A stretch of DNA of 64,000 nucleotides from Hyphomonas sp. (GTDB lineage: Bacteria > Pseudomonadota > Alphaproteobacteria > Caulobacterales > Hyphomonadaceae): positions 2,790,001 to 2,854,000 of the forward strand of contig NZ_CP051230.1 of assembly GCF_017792385.1 (NCBI RefSeq). The letters are read 5' to 3'. The position numbers were made by a program, and so were the translations under genes. The notes under the pieces are model-generated. The model was not told the origin of the DNA. It made no database searches and was given only the letters and a program-made list of their open reading frames with translations. How positions within the stretch are numbered: position 1 is the stretch's first letter; each line of letters starts with the position of its first letter. Below are positions 34,441-42,455 of the stretch, piece by piece.

Positions 34441-35553
34441 ATGGAATCAGGATTTGAAATCGAATGCGTCATTGTGGGGGCAGGCGTGGTCGGACTGGCC
34501 TGTGCCCGGGCGCTGGCGCGCGCCGGACGTGATGTCCTCATCATTGAAAAGGCGGCCGATATCGGGATGGAAACGAGTTCCCGGAACTCCGAAGTCATCC
34601 ATGCGGGCATTTACTATCCCGAAGGATCCATGAAGGCGAAGGCCTGCGTGGAAGGCCGGCATGATCTGTACGCCTATCTGGACTCCCGCTCGCTGCCCTA
34701 TCGCAAATGCGGCAAGCTGATCGTTGCCACCAGTGAGGCCCAGGCGGAGGATCTCGAACGCATTGCCCGCCATGCCTGGAAAAATGGCGTGGAGGACCTT
34801 GGCATCATCGACGGCGCGCAGGCGCGCCAGCTGGAGCCCGCGTTGAACGCCATGCGGGCCCTGCATTCGCCGTCGACCGGCATTCTGGACAGCCACGCCT
34901 ACATGGTCAGCCTGCGCGGCGAGGCCGAGGATCATGGCGCCATGATCGCGTTCAAGACGGAAATCGTGTCCAGCGAAATCCTGCCGGATGGCCGCTGCCG
35001 TCTGGTCTGCGAGGGAGACGAGACAAGCGAGATCACGACCCGCCTTCTGGTCAATTCGGCGGGGCTGGCGGCACCCGCGCTGGCCGCCGGGATGGAGGGC
35101 TTCCCGAAGGTGCATGTGCCGAAAGCCTATCTCGCCAAGGGCAATTACTTCTCTCTTGTCGGCAGGACGCCCTTTTCCCGCCTCATCTATCCGGTGCCGG
35201 AACCCGGCGGCCTGGGGGTTCACCTGACCCTGGACATGGGTGGGCAGGCCCGCTTCGGGCCGGATGTCGAATGGATTGAGCGGATGGATTATGAAGTGGA
35301 TCCGGCGCGCGCGCTCGGCTTCTACGCCGCCATTCGCAGGTATTGGCCGGGTCTGCCGGACGAATCCCTTGCGCCGGCCTATGCCGGCATCCGTCCGAAG
35401 ATTGCCGGACCGGGCGAGCCGAATGCCGATTTCTGCCTGATGGGACCCGAGACGCATGGCCTCGACGGGCAAGTGCACCTGTTCGGCATCGAAAGCCCCG
35501 GCCTGACGTCCAGTCTGGCCATAGCCGGGGCAGTCGAGGCGATGCTGCGCTAG
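34441..35553 (+). CDS. FAD-dependent oxidoreductase, L-2-hydroxyglutarate oxidase-like
   Basis: A 370-residue DAO-family flavoprotein. The FAD motif is CVIVGAGVVGLACARALARAG (about 9-29). ETSSRNSEVIHAGIYYPEGSMKAKAC is the signature of the LhgO/L2HGDH group, and the C-terminal YAGIRPKIAGPGEPNADF and FGIESPGLTSSLAIA also fit. Such enzymes oxidise 2-hydroxy acids and pass electrons to quinone or oxygen. It sits inside the polysaccharide locus, divergent from the epimerase and ending in a CTAG overlap with the next gene. A role in sugar-acid chemistry is possible, but housekeeping L-2-hydroxyglutarate oxidation is the simpler reading. Confidence 0.85.
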   Translation: MESGFEIECVIVGAGVVGLACARALARAGRDVLIIEKAADIGMETSSRNSEVIHAGIYYPEGSMKAKACVEGRHDLYAYLDSRSLPYRKCGKLIVATSEAQAEDLERIARHAWKNGVEDLGIIDGAQARQLEPALNAMRALHSPSTGILDSHAYMVSLRGEAEDHGAMIAFKTEIVSSEILPDGRCRLVCEGDETSEITTRLLVNSAGLAAPALAAGMEGFPKVHVPKAYLAKGNYFSLVGRTPFSRLIYPVPEPGGLGVHLTLDMGGQARFGPDVEWIERMDYEVDPARALGFYAAIRRYWPGLPDESLAPAYAGIRPKIAGPGEPNADFCLMGPETHGLDGQVHLFGIESPGLTSSLAIAGAVEAMLR

Positions 35554-36884
35554 GCTTCAGCCGCGTAGTTCATGACCATGTTGGCGGCGCGTTCGCCGGA
35601 GATGAAGCTTTCATCGGTCCAGATATAGGCCCAGTCGCCGTACCGGCCGCAATAGGCCACACCGACATCCTTGAGATAGTCATGCACCAGTTTCAGGCAT
35701 TTCGGCCGGTCATGATCGAAGATCACATTGCCCCATGGCGCATAAAGAGTGGAGGTGTGGATGATTTCCTCGCGGTCCTGGATATAGCCGATCTTCATCA
35801 GGCTCTGGATCGTGGGCTCGATCCAGTCTTCCAGCGTGCCGGTCATCGGCTTCCATTTGTCTGAAAAATAGATCTCGGCCTGGATCGCACCACACCCGTC
35901 CGGCGCAACGTGGGGCGAGAACATGTGCGGGAAGGACAGGCGCGAGAACGGAATGTCCGCGTCGTAGAAATAGGTCCAGTGACAATCGGACACGTTCGCC
36001 CGGTTCACGCCGATATTGATCAGCACAACCTGGCTGCAGGAGAGCAGCGCGGCCGCCTCGCGCACTTCAGCCGGGGCGTCTTTGATCAGCGGGATCAGGG
36101 CAGGCAGCGGAATGGACGAGATCAGCTTCTCGTACGGGGCCTGTCCGCCATGCGAGAAGGTCAGCATCTTTTCCTTCGTGTCGATCACGGTCACGCGATG
36201 ATTGAGATGAACCTCGGAGCGCTGCGCGAACATGTCCAGATAGGACACGAAGCCGCCATTGGTGGGATAGCGGAAATCGGGGATGTAGTGGACATCCTGC
36301 GTATCCTTGTCGAGCGCGCCGTGAAGCACCTCTTCAAGGTCCGGCTGGTAAAGCCGCGGGCCCAGCCAGTCGGTGGTCAGGTTCTTTGCTTCAGTCGTGT
36401 GGTACTTCTTGGTGTACTCGCCCGGAAACGTGTCGCCGAAGGTCGGGCCGAATGCGGCGTGCAGCCAGTCCTGATAATTCCGGATCTCGCCATACTCATT
36501 GTTCTGGGCGTGGACGAAATCCTTGATGCAATCGACGATCAACTGACGGGGCAGGCCGGCCAGGTTCACCTGAGCCGGGTGCTTGATCCAGTGGCCCTGC
36601 CAGTAATTGTTCACGCGGGACGGAAATGCCTGAAAATCCTGGCCGACGCTTTCGGCGAACAGGGTCTTGATGCGCTCATTCTTGGTGAAGGAGATGTGCG
36701 GGCCCTCGTCGAAGATGAACCCGTCCTTGTAATCAAAGCTGGCCGTGTGGCCGCCAATATGGTCGCGGGCCTCATAGATGACCGGCTTGACGCCCTGGGA
36801 ATGCAATTGGTGGGCGGCGCCGAAGCCGGCGCATCCAGCACCCAGGATGCGTACGCCGCTGTCGGTGTGATTGCCGTCGCTCAT
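35550..36884 (-). CDS. FAD/NAD(P)-binding oxidoreductase resembling UDP-galactopyranose mutase
   Basis: A 444-residue protein with VRILGAGCAGFGAAHQLHSQG (about 11-31), IYEARDHIGGHTASFDYKDGFIFDEGPHISF and a C-terminal flavin-contact GRYGDWAYIWTDESFISGERAAN. The early GG(H)TAS and the NNYWQGHWIKHPAQ segment resemble UDP-galactopyranose mutase and protoporphyrinogen-oxidase-like proteins of glycan clusters. It could convert a pyranose to a furanose sugar or oxidise a sugar; sequence alone does not decide. Its stop shares the CTAG palindrome with the convergent gene at 34441, and its start is divergent from rfbC. Confidence 0.8.
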   Translation of the reverse strand: MSDGNHTDSGVRILGAGCAGFGAAHQLHSQGVKPVIYEARDHIGGHTASFDYKDGFIFDEGPHISFTKNERIKTLFAESVGQDFQAFPSRVNNYWQGHWIKHPAQVNLAGLPRQLIVDCIKDFVHAQNNEYGEIRNYQDWLHAAFGPTFGDTFPGEYTKKYHTTEAKNLTTDWLGPRLYQPDLEEVLHGALDKDTQDVHYIPDFRYPTNGGFVSYLDMFAQRSEVHLNHRVTVIDTKEKMLTFSHGGQAPYEKLISSIPLPALIPLIKDAPAEVREAAALLSCSQVVLINIGVNRANVSDCHWTYFYDADIPFSRLSFPHMFSPHVAPDGCGAIQAEIYFSDKWKPMTGTLEDWIEPTIQSLMKIGYIQDREEIIHTSTLYAPWGNVIFDHDRPKCLKLVHDYLKDVGVAYCGRYGDWAYIWTDESFISGERAANMVMNYAAEA

Positions 36885-37063
36885 GAGGATCTCCGTGTCT
36901 TGTCCCGGTTTCGGGGCCGGTTGGCCCCGCCTGTCAGCGCAGCCCTTAGAATCTGGAAGTTTCGATACGATGAAACCGCAAGGAAAAGATTGTTAATCTC
37001 GGAATGCCATTTGCAAGCCGTGTACCGGAATCCAGTAATTGCACATCACTTCAGGGGACTGAC

Positions 37064-37499
37064 ATGAAATTTGTCGAGACGCCATTGAAAGGCGCGTTCG
37101 TGGTAGAGCAGGAGCCATTTTCCGATGCGCGCGGCTATTTTGCCCGCGCCTATTGCAAGGACGAACTCGCCGGCGTGGGGGCGGACTACGATTTCGTACA
37201 GGCCAACATGTCCGGAAACGTCGCCGCCGGCACGCTTCGCGGACTGCACTATCAGGACGAGACCGCGCCCGAAGCCAAGCTTCTGCGCTGCATTACCGGG
37301 GCGATCTTCGATGTCATCGTCGACATGCGCCCCGACTCGCCAACCCGGCACAAATGGTTCGGCGTCGAACTGACCGCCGAGAACCGGAAAGCCATTCTGA
37401 TTCCCCCCCTGTTCGCGCATGCCTATCTGGCTCTGACCCCCGGGGCCGGTGACCGATGTGTCCGAGAAAGACCGCAATTGGCCAGATCTCGTGATCTGA
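37064..37499 (+). pseudogene. rfbC: dTDP-4-dehydrorhamnose 3,5-epimerase with internal deletion and frameshift
   Basis: From the ATG at 37064 the protein reads as a normal RfbC: VETPLKGAFVVEQEPFSDARGYFARAYCKDEL, NMSGNVAAGTLRGLHYQ (with the catalytic His) and ILIPPLFAHAYLALT. It then jumps to unrelated residues and stops at 37504. In the +1 frame from 37446 the expected RfbC C-terminus appears (PVTDVSEKDRNWPDLV, stop 37497-37499). About 34 residues that normally lie between these segments, including the catalytic Tyr region, are missing, so roughly 100 bases of length 3n+2 appear deleted near 37440-37446. The product would be a truncated cupin, probably inactive. Confidence 0.82.
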
Positions 37500-37526
37500 C
37501 CTGAAACCAGATGAACGGAATTGAAC

Positions 37527-38435
37527 ATGGCTGAAACCATTATTGTTACCGGCGGAACCGGATTCATCGGGCGGCACGCAGTTGAAGACCTCGTGGCGCG
37601 CGGCTTCAAGGTCATCGTTCCCACCAGCCGTGACATTACGGATGGAGTCGACGGGGCCACCTATCTTACCTGTGATCTGACCGATGCGGCAGACCGGGAT
37701 AAGCTGATCGGCGAGGCCAATGCCTCCGGCCTTCTGCACATTGCCTGGCGCGCCGCCGTCAGCGGTTTGTGGGGCGCTCCAGAGAATATTGACTGGCTCC
37801 AGTCCAGCCTGGCACTTGGCCGGGCCTTTCTGGATGCGGGCGGCCAGCGGATCACGCTCTGCGGGTCGTGTGGCGAATATGACTGGACGTCCGGCATGTG
37901 CATCGAGGACCAGACTCCGCTACGCCCCAACACGATCTATGGAACCGCCAAAGTGTCCGTCATGCACGGCCTCTCGGCCATGTGCCAGACGGCCGGCGCA
38001 ACGCTGGCCACGGGTCGTCCCTTCTTCATCTACGGGCCCAGAGAGCATGAAAGCCGTCTGACAGCCTATGTGATTCAGTGCCTGATGAGAGGCGAAGAGG
38101 CAGCCTGTTCGCACGGAATGCAGCTGCGCGACTACAGCCATGTGGCCGATGTTGGCCGGGGCATGGCTGCGCTTGCTGCCAGCAATCTGGCGGGCGAGTA
38201 CAATATCGCAACCGGGGAAGCTGTTCGGGTAAAGGATGTCATCCTGGAGATCGCCAAGGCGATCGGTCGTCCGGAACTCGTGAAACTGGGTGCTCGGGAA
38301 GCGCCCGCCCATGAGCCGCCGCTGATCGTTGCCGACATGGCGAAGACGCGGGCATCCGGACTGGACTGGGCCCCGCGCTTCACGCTGGAATCGGGCGTTG
38401 CTGATACGATCGACTGGTTTCGCGCCAACGCCTGA
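37527..38435 (+). CDS. NAD-dependent sugar-nucleotide epimerase/reductase (extended SDR)
   Basis: A 302-residue extended SDR. The NAD motif is VTGGTGFIGRHAVEDL (about 6-21). The active-site segment is LCGSCGEYDW, and the catalytic Tyr-x3-Lys is YGTAK (about 136-140). GRPFFIYGPREHESRLTAYVIQ and DYSHVADVGRGMAAL complete the fold. The LHIAWRAAVSGLW segment resembles the reductase/epimerase group acting late in CDP- or dTDP-deoxysugar synthesis. Exact reaction unknown. It follows rfbC by 27 bases. A Rho-independent terminator at 38478 ends the unit. Confidence 0.82.
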   Translation: MAETIIVTGGTGFIGRHAVEDLVARGFKVIVPTSRDITDGVDGATYLTCDLTDAADRDKLIGEANASGLLHIAWRAAVSGLWGAPENIDWLQSSLALGRAFLDAGGQRITLCGSCGEYDWTSGMCIEDQTPLRPNTIYGTAKVSVMHGLSAMCQTAGATLATGRPFFIYGPREHESRLTAYVIQCLMRGEEAACSHGMQLRDYSHVADVGRGMAALAASNLAGEYNIATGEAVRVKDVILEIAKAIGRPELVKLGAREAPAHEPPLIVADMAKTRASGLDWAPRFTLESGVADTIDWFRANA

Positions 38436-38477
38436 GGGCCTCATAGGCAAGGGCATGGCTTTGCAAACAAACAGGAG

Positions 38478-38508
38478 AAGGCCGGGCATTTCTTGCCCGG
38501 CCTTTTTT
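38478..38508 (+). terminator. Rho-independent terminator after the rfbC-SDR unit
   Basis: AAGGCCGGGCA-TTTCT-TGCCCGGCCTT forms a perfect 11-bp stem with a 5-base loop followed by TTTTCT. It lies 42 bases after the SDR stop. Confidence 0.9.
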
Positions 38509-38564
38509 CTTTTGCGGAGACTTTTGAAGTCCTTCCCGGCACTCGGCCGTCAGGGCGGCGGCTT

Positions 38565-39260
38565 CTAGCGGGCACCCTTCGAATTGAGCACAGCCGGCAC
38601 GGTCAAGAACAGGATCTTGACGTCGGTCAGGAAGGACCGGGTGCGGGCATATTCCACATCCATCGCCACACGGGTCTCATAGGACGTGTCGCTGCGTCCG
38701 CGGACCTGCCACAGGCCTGTCAGGCCCGGACGAACAGCACAATAATGTTTGTAGTGCTCGCCATATTTGGCGATCTCGGTCTCGACAATCGGGCGCGGGC
38801 CGACGAGGGACATGTCCCCGCGAATGACATTGATCAGCTGCGGCAGCTCGTCGATGGAGCTCTTGCGGAGGAACTGGCCCAGAGGCGTGATGCGGGGATC
38901 GTGCGTCAGCTTCTGCGTTTCTGCCCATTCGCGCCGGGCATCGGGATCCGTCGCCAGCAGGACCTGCAGACGTTCAGCGGCGTCGGGCACCATCGAACGC
39001 AGCTTGAAGCAGGCAAAGGTCTTGCCGTCCTTGCCCTGGCGGGTCTGTGCGAAGACAGCCGGGGCGCCGTCCTGAAGACGAATGAGCAGGGCAACGACCA
39101 GGATCAGCGGTGCGGTGAAGACCAGAGCGCAGCTCGCCACTACGACGTCGAACAGACGCTTCGCGACTTGTTCCGTGCCCGAATGATCAGGCTGGCGTCG
39201 GAGCGTGGCGTACGTCGACATCTCCACTTCTCGTGACTCTTTAGAAAGTCTCAAACCCAT
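38565..39260 (-). CDS. Initiating sugar-phosphate transferase (polyisoprenyl-phosphate hexose-1-phosphate transferase)
   Basis: A 231-residue protein of the small WcaJ/ExoY type, with only the catalytic core. It has one reentrant membrane helix (LFDVVVASCALVFTAPLILVVALLI), then the signature FKLRSMVPDA, FLRKSSIDELPQLINVIRGDMSLVGPRP (about 128-155) and the C-terminal RPGLTGLWQVRGRS. It starts repeat-unit assembly by moving hexose-1-phosphate onto undecaprenyl phosphate. The start at 39260 has GGGGAC upstream; Met-14 is an alternative. A CtrA-like box lies about 60 bases upstream. Confidence 0.93.
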   Translation of the reverse strand: MGLRLSKESREVEMSTYATLRRQPDHSGTEQVAKRLFDVVVASCALVFTAPLILVVALLIRLQDGAPAVFAQTRQGKDGKTFACFKLRSMVPDAAERLQVLLATDPDARREWAETQKLTHDPRITPLGQFLRKSSIDELPQLINVIRGDMSLVGPRPIVETEIAKYGEHYKHYCAVRPGLTGLWQVRGRSDTSYETRVAMDVEYARTRSFLTDVKILFLTVPAVLNSKGAR

Positions 39261-39319
39261 TTTCGTCCCCTAGAATCTACACTCTTGCAAAGGGCTTACT
39301 GCCTCACCCAGTGCAATTG

Positions 39320-39335
39320 CTAACGAGCGGTTAAC
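39320..39335. promoter_or_regulatory. Candidate CtrA-like binding site
   Basis: CTAA-N7-TTAAC matches the CtrA consensus TTAA-N7-TTAA at seven of eight bases. It lies in the 364-base intergenic stretch 39261-39624, about 60 bases upstream of the initiating transferase gene. That stretch is unusually AT-rich for this window, holds no convincing gene, and probably contains the promoter of the transferase as well as the OPX terminator. CtrA regulation of polysaccharide genes is known in Caulobacter; here it is inferred from one site. Confidence 0.35.
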
Positions 39336-39570
39336 TCGGAAGATTGCTTGGATGTTTATTTCTTTCGGGGACGTTTGCAATCTCTGTACCGCGAATTCTT
39401 AAAATAATTAACGGTTGGGCTCAAATTTCGCGCCGTTGGGGAAAGTAAAGAGCAAATAATCGGCCTTTCGCTACACAAAACTGGCAGGTTCGAGGCAATT
39501 TTTGCCGCGACGTTCGAAGGTGACCGATTTTTGCACAGGCGCGTGCCACGCCGGGACACCCAGAATAGCA

Positions 39571-39601
39571 AAAGGGCGACGTCTGGTTAACGCCGCCCTT
39601 G
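39571..39601 (-). terminator. Rho-independent terminator after the OPX gene
   Basis: On the minus strand, AAGGGCGGCGT and ACGTCGCCCTT form an 11-bp stem with one mismatch and a TTTT tract. It begins 24 bases after the OPX gene stop, which fits transcription from the right. Confidence 0.8.
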
Positions 39602-39624
39602 GGTGATTCTCTTATAAACTTCGT

Positions 39625-40212
39625 TTAGAAAATGCGTTCGCCGATGCGGATCGTGTCGCCTGGCTTCACGGCCGTATTCGTGTCGAGCGTATAGGTTTGC
39701 TCATCGCCGGCTTCGACGCTCTTGATGTAGACCACTTTCTTGTTGGCCCGGTAGGTGAATCCCCCGGCAGCGGCAACCGCATTCAGCACGGTCAGGCCGG
39801 ACGTGTAGGGATATTCGCCCGGAGAGCCGACTTCGCCGAGAATGTAATAGGGCCGGTAGTTGATCACTTCGGCGCTCACTCGCGGGTTCAGGATGTAGTC
39901 GCCATCCAGTGTTTCAACGATCTTGGATTCCAGTTCGGGTGTGGTCAGGCCAAGGGCCTCGACCTGGCCGACCAGAGGCAGGGAGATCGCGCCGGTGCCG
40001 TCCACATCGAATTCGCCGGAAAGATCGGGATGGCCGAAAACGGTGACGCGCAAGCGGTCGCCATTGCCAAGGACATAGGCAGGCGCGGACCGTTGCTGAA
40101 AGGAGGCGTCCGGCGCGTCCGATCTCTGAACGCCGGTACCGCTCTGGCAGGCCGACAAGGCCAGGAATGCAGCGGCAAGCAGGACCGTGCCGAGTGTGCG
40201 AAGAGTCATCAT
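39625..40212 (-). CDS. OPX polysaccharide export lipoprotein (short class)
   Basis: A 195-residue lipoprotein: signal peptide with lipobox LSAC (about residues 18-21), then a Poly_export domain (YVLGNGDRLRVTVFGHPDLSGEFDVDGTGAISLPLVGQVEALG, about 48-90) and one SLBB-type domain (YYILGEVGSPGEYPYTSGLTVLNAVAAAGG, about 125-154). It ends shortly after GDTIRIGERIF, so it lacks the C-terminal amphipathic helix that lets Wza form its own outer-membrane pore. It therefore probably works with a separate barrel, such as the protein at 17844. The start at 40212 gives the lipoprotein signal; upstream residues in frame are unlikely. Confidence 0.88.
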   Translation of the reverse strand: MMTLRTLGTVLLAAAFLALSACQSGTGVQRSDAPDASFQQRSAPAYVLGNGDRLRVTVFGHPDLSGEFDVDGTGAISLPLVGQVEALGLTTPELESKIVETLDGDYILNPRVSAEVINYRPYYILGEVGSPGEYPYTSGLTVLNAVAAAGGFTYRANKKVVYIKSVEAGDEQTYTLDTNTAVKPGDTIRIGERIF

Positions 40213-40263
40213 GTCCCCATATTCTCCGTAGTTGGGCGGTTGGGCCGCCATTCAGGGTGATCC

Positions 40264-41187
40264 CTAGACGGGACTGGTTTCCAGAAAGCTGATTTCCGAT
40301 TTGAAAAGTTTCGCAGCGGACAGGCGGCCGCTGATAAAGGCGCCAGTATCAAGGCCGATGCGGCGATTGTCCCGGAAAATGCCATCAGCCGGCGTGTGCC
40401 CGTGAACAACCAGATGTTCAAAGGGTTGCGTGTCGTCGAGAAACTCGTCGCGGATCCACAGCATGTCCCGTTCGGATTGCTGATCCAGCGGCACGTTCGG
40501 ACGCATGCCGGCATGGACGAACATGTAGTCTCCGGCCACGTGATAGGGCAGAAGCGAGCTGTAGAATGCCAGATGTTCCTGCGGCAGGCGGGCGCGAAAC
40601 TCCTGCCAGACCTTTTCCCAGGCCTTTTGCGCAGCCTGCATTGCCTCGTGCGATGTCAGGCTGGTGCGCGTATTCGGGGGCTGGAAGCCATATGAGTAAA
40701 GCGTCTCGCCGCCGCCATAGCGGACCCATTGCTTGCCGAAGCTGGCGTCCTGAAGGAAGCGCAGCAACGCTTCTTCATGATTGCCCATCAGGAATACGGT
40801 CTCGAAATCCTTCAGCCGGTCGCTGACCAGAAGGTCGATCACATCCCGGGACTGCAAACCGCGATCAATGTAGTCTCCCAGGAAGACGAGCGTCCGCTTC
40901 GTGCCTTCGGGCAGCGAGGCGCTGTCTTCCTCGATCTGCTCGATGAGGCGTTCCAGAAGGTCCCGGCGGCCGTGAATATCGCCGATGGCATAAAGGCATT
41001 CGCCTTCCGGGGCGTGGGTAACCCGGTCGACAATTGGAGCGGCTTCGGAGCGGGTCGGTGTCTCGACCTGAACAGGGCCGCGCTCGAAATTCTTCCGCAT
41101 GCGCGCGCGCAGGGAAGTCGCCGAGCGGGTCAATTGGCCCAGTCTCGCAATGAAGGACTTCTGGATCTGTTGCGGCAGTTTCGTCAT
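40264..41187 (-). CDS. PPP-family metallophosphatase
   Basis: A 307-residue protein. A basic N-terminal extension of about 60 residues precedes a PPP/metallophosphoesterase domain with all canonical blocks: GDIHGRRD (about 73-80), GDYIDRG (about 108-114), GNHEEALLRF, and HGHTPADG near the C-terminus, plus the FVHAGMRP block. These residues bind two metals and hydrolyse phosphomonoesters, often phospho-Ser/Thr, sometimes phospho-Tyr. It is 51 bases upstream of the OPX gene on the same strand, so a role in the polysaccharide system is likely. The ATG at 41187 was chosen because longer frames overlap the neighbour and lack a family match. Confidence 0.87.
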   Translation of the reverse strand: MTKLPQQIQKSFIARLGQLTRSATSLRARMRKNFERGPVQVETPTRSEAAPIVDRVTHAPEGECLYAIGDIHGRRDLLERLIEQIEEDSASLPEGTKRTLVFLGDYIDRGLQSRDVIDLLVSDRLKDFETVFLMGNHEEALLRFLQDASFGKQWVRYGGGETLYSYGFQPPNTRTSLTSHEAMQAAQKAWEKVWQEFRARLPQEHLAFYSSLLPYHVAGDYMFVHAGMRPNVPLDQQSERDMLWIRDEFLDDTQPFEHLVVHGHTPADGIFRDNRRIGLDTGAFISGRLSAAKLFKSEISFLETSPV

Positions 41188-41212
41188 TGCGGCTCTGTAA
41201 TTAATGACTCGT

Positions 41213-42280
41213 TTATAGTGATTTTTGCCCAGAAACCAACGGGAACGCGCGTTTTCCGGACGTCGGAAACAAGGTCTCACGCAAGAATCCTGCCGCCCAG
41301 CTCATGTGCATCGTCCCCGATGCAAGACCTGCCAGAAGTCCGCAGGGCGAGCGCTTCCAGCCTGCAACGCCCAGCGAGGCAGCAAAAAGGACGCCCAGAT
41401 AGCCCGCAGGCAGGATCAGTGCAGGCCAGAATATAGGAGCTGCCAACAGGCCCGATGTACTGCCCAAGAGGGCCAGAATGGGCAAAGCCTGCCGGATTTT
41501 CAGCTTGTGACGGTGCTTTCTGACGGTTCGCGCCCGTCCCTTGCCGTAATTGAAGTATTGTCGGGCCAGCGCGCGCACGCTGCCCCGCGGGATGTACTGG
41601 ATGCGGATGTCGGCATTCAGGAAGATGCGTCCGTCTGCCTGGACCACCCGCTGGTCATATTCAGCGTCTTCGTTATGGGAAAACGTCTCGTCATAGCCGC
41701 CCACCATGCGAAAGACATCGATGTCGAAGCCGGCATGGTGCCCATGATCGACATAGGTCGACTTGCGGCCGCCGCGATGGGCCGATCCGCCCGATCCGAG
41801 CGGCGTGTCGACAATCCAGGCGTTCGCTTTCTCGAAGCAGGTCTGGCCGATTGCATCCATTGGAACGACGACCGAGGCGGCCTTGGTCGATTCCAGGGAG
41901 TCTGCGACGTCCAGAATGAAGTTCCGGGGATAGATCGAGTGTGCGTCACACCGGATCAGATAGCGGGTGCTTTCATCGGCATGCCGGTCGGCGGCCAGAT
42001 TGAGCGCTGCCGATTGCAGGCGCTTCGGATTGTGCAGGACCCGCAGGTTCGGGAACTCCGCCATCAAGCCCCTGACGATCTCGACCGTGCGATCCGAACT
42101 TCCGCCATCCGCAACGGTCAGCGGAATTTCGCGCAGGCGGGCGTCTCCATGCATCAGGGAGCGGATACATGTCTCTATGTGGCGTTCCTCGTTCAATGTG
42201 GGAATCACTGCCAGCACTGTATGTGCTGCAGCCTCTCTCACCGGACGGTCGGCACGTTTTTCCATGACATCGCCAAACAT
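41213..42280 (-). CDS. ExoA-like glycosyltransferase family 2
   Basis: A 355-residue GT2 enzyme resembling succinoglycan ExoA. It has VLAVIPTLNEERHIETCIRSL (about 19-39), the nucleotide-binding VADGGSSDRTVEIV, the DxD-equivalent IRCDAHSIYP, and the acceptor-side GGYDETFSHNEDAEYDQRV (ED motif). HRHKLKIRQALP leads into two C-terminal membrane helices (LPILALLGSTSGLLAAPIFWP and onwards). It is membrane-associated and adds a sugar to the lipid-linked unit. The ATG at 42280 has AGAGG five bases upstream; 42298 and 42265 are alternatives. Confidence 0.84.
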   Translation of the reverse strand: MFGDVMEKRADRPVREAAAHTVLAVIPTLNEERHIETCIRSLMHGDARLREIPLTVADGGSSDRTVEIVRGLMAEFPNLRVLHNPKRLQSAALNLAADRHADESTRYLIRCDAHSIYPRNFILDVADSLESTKAASVVVPMDAIGQTCFEKANAWIVDTPLGSGGSAHRGGRKSTYVDHGHHAGFDIDVFRMVGGYDETFSHNEDAEYDQRVVQADGRIFLNADIRIQYIPRGSVRALARQYFNYGKGRARTVRKHRHKLKIRQALPILALLGSTSGLLAAPIFWPALILPAGYLGVLFAASLGVAGWKRSPCGLLAGLASGTMHMSWAAGFLRETLFPTSGKRAFPLVSGQKSL

Positions 42281-42455
42281 AGGGGCCTCTGGAACCATTG
42301 ATCGCAAGTGTTTCAGCAAGAAGCGTTCCACTTCCCCGCCTGCCTGCCGGAGCCCGGCAGAAACGGTATACGACACACCCGGACCCGACCTAACGTAAAT
42401 CTTGCCGTGGGCTCCGAAAGTCCTAAGGATGATGCCGACACAGGAGGAAAACGAC

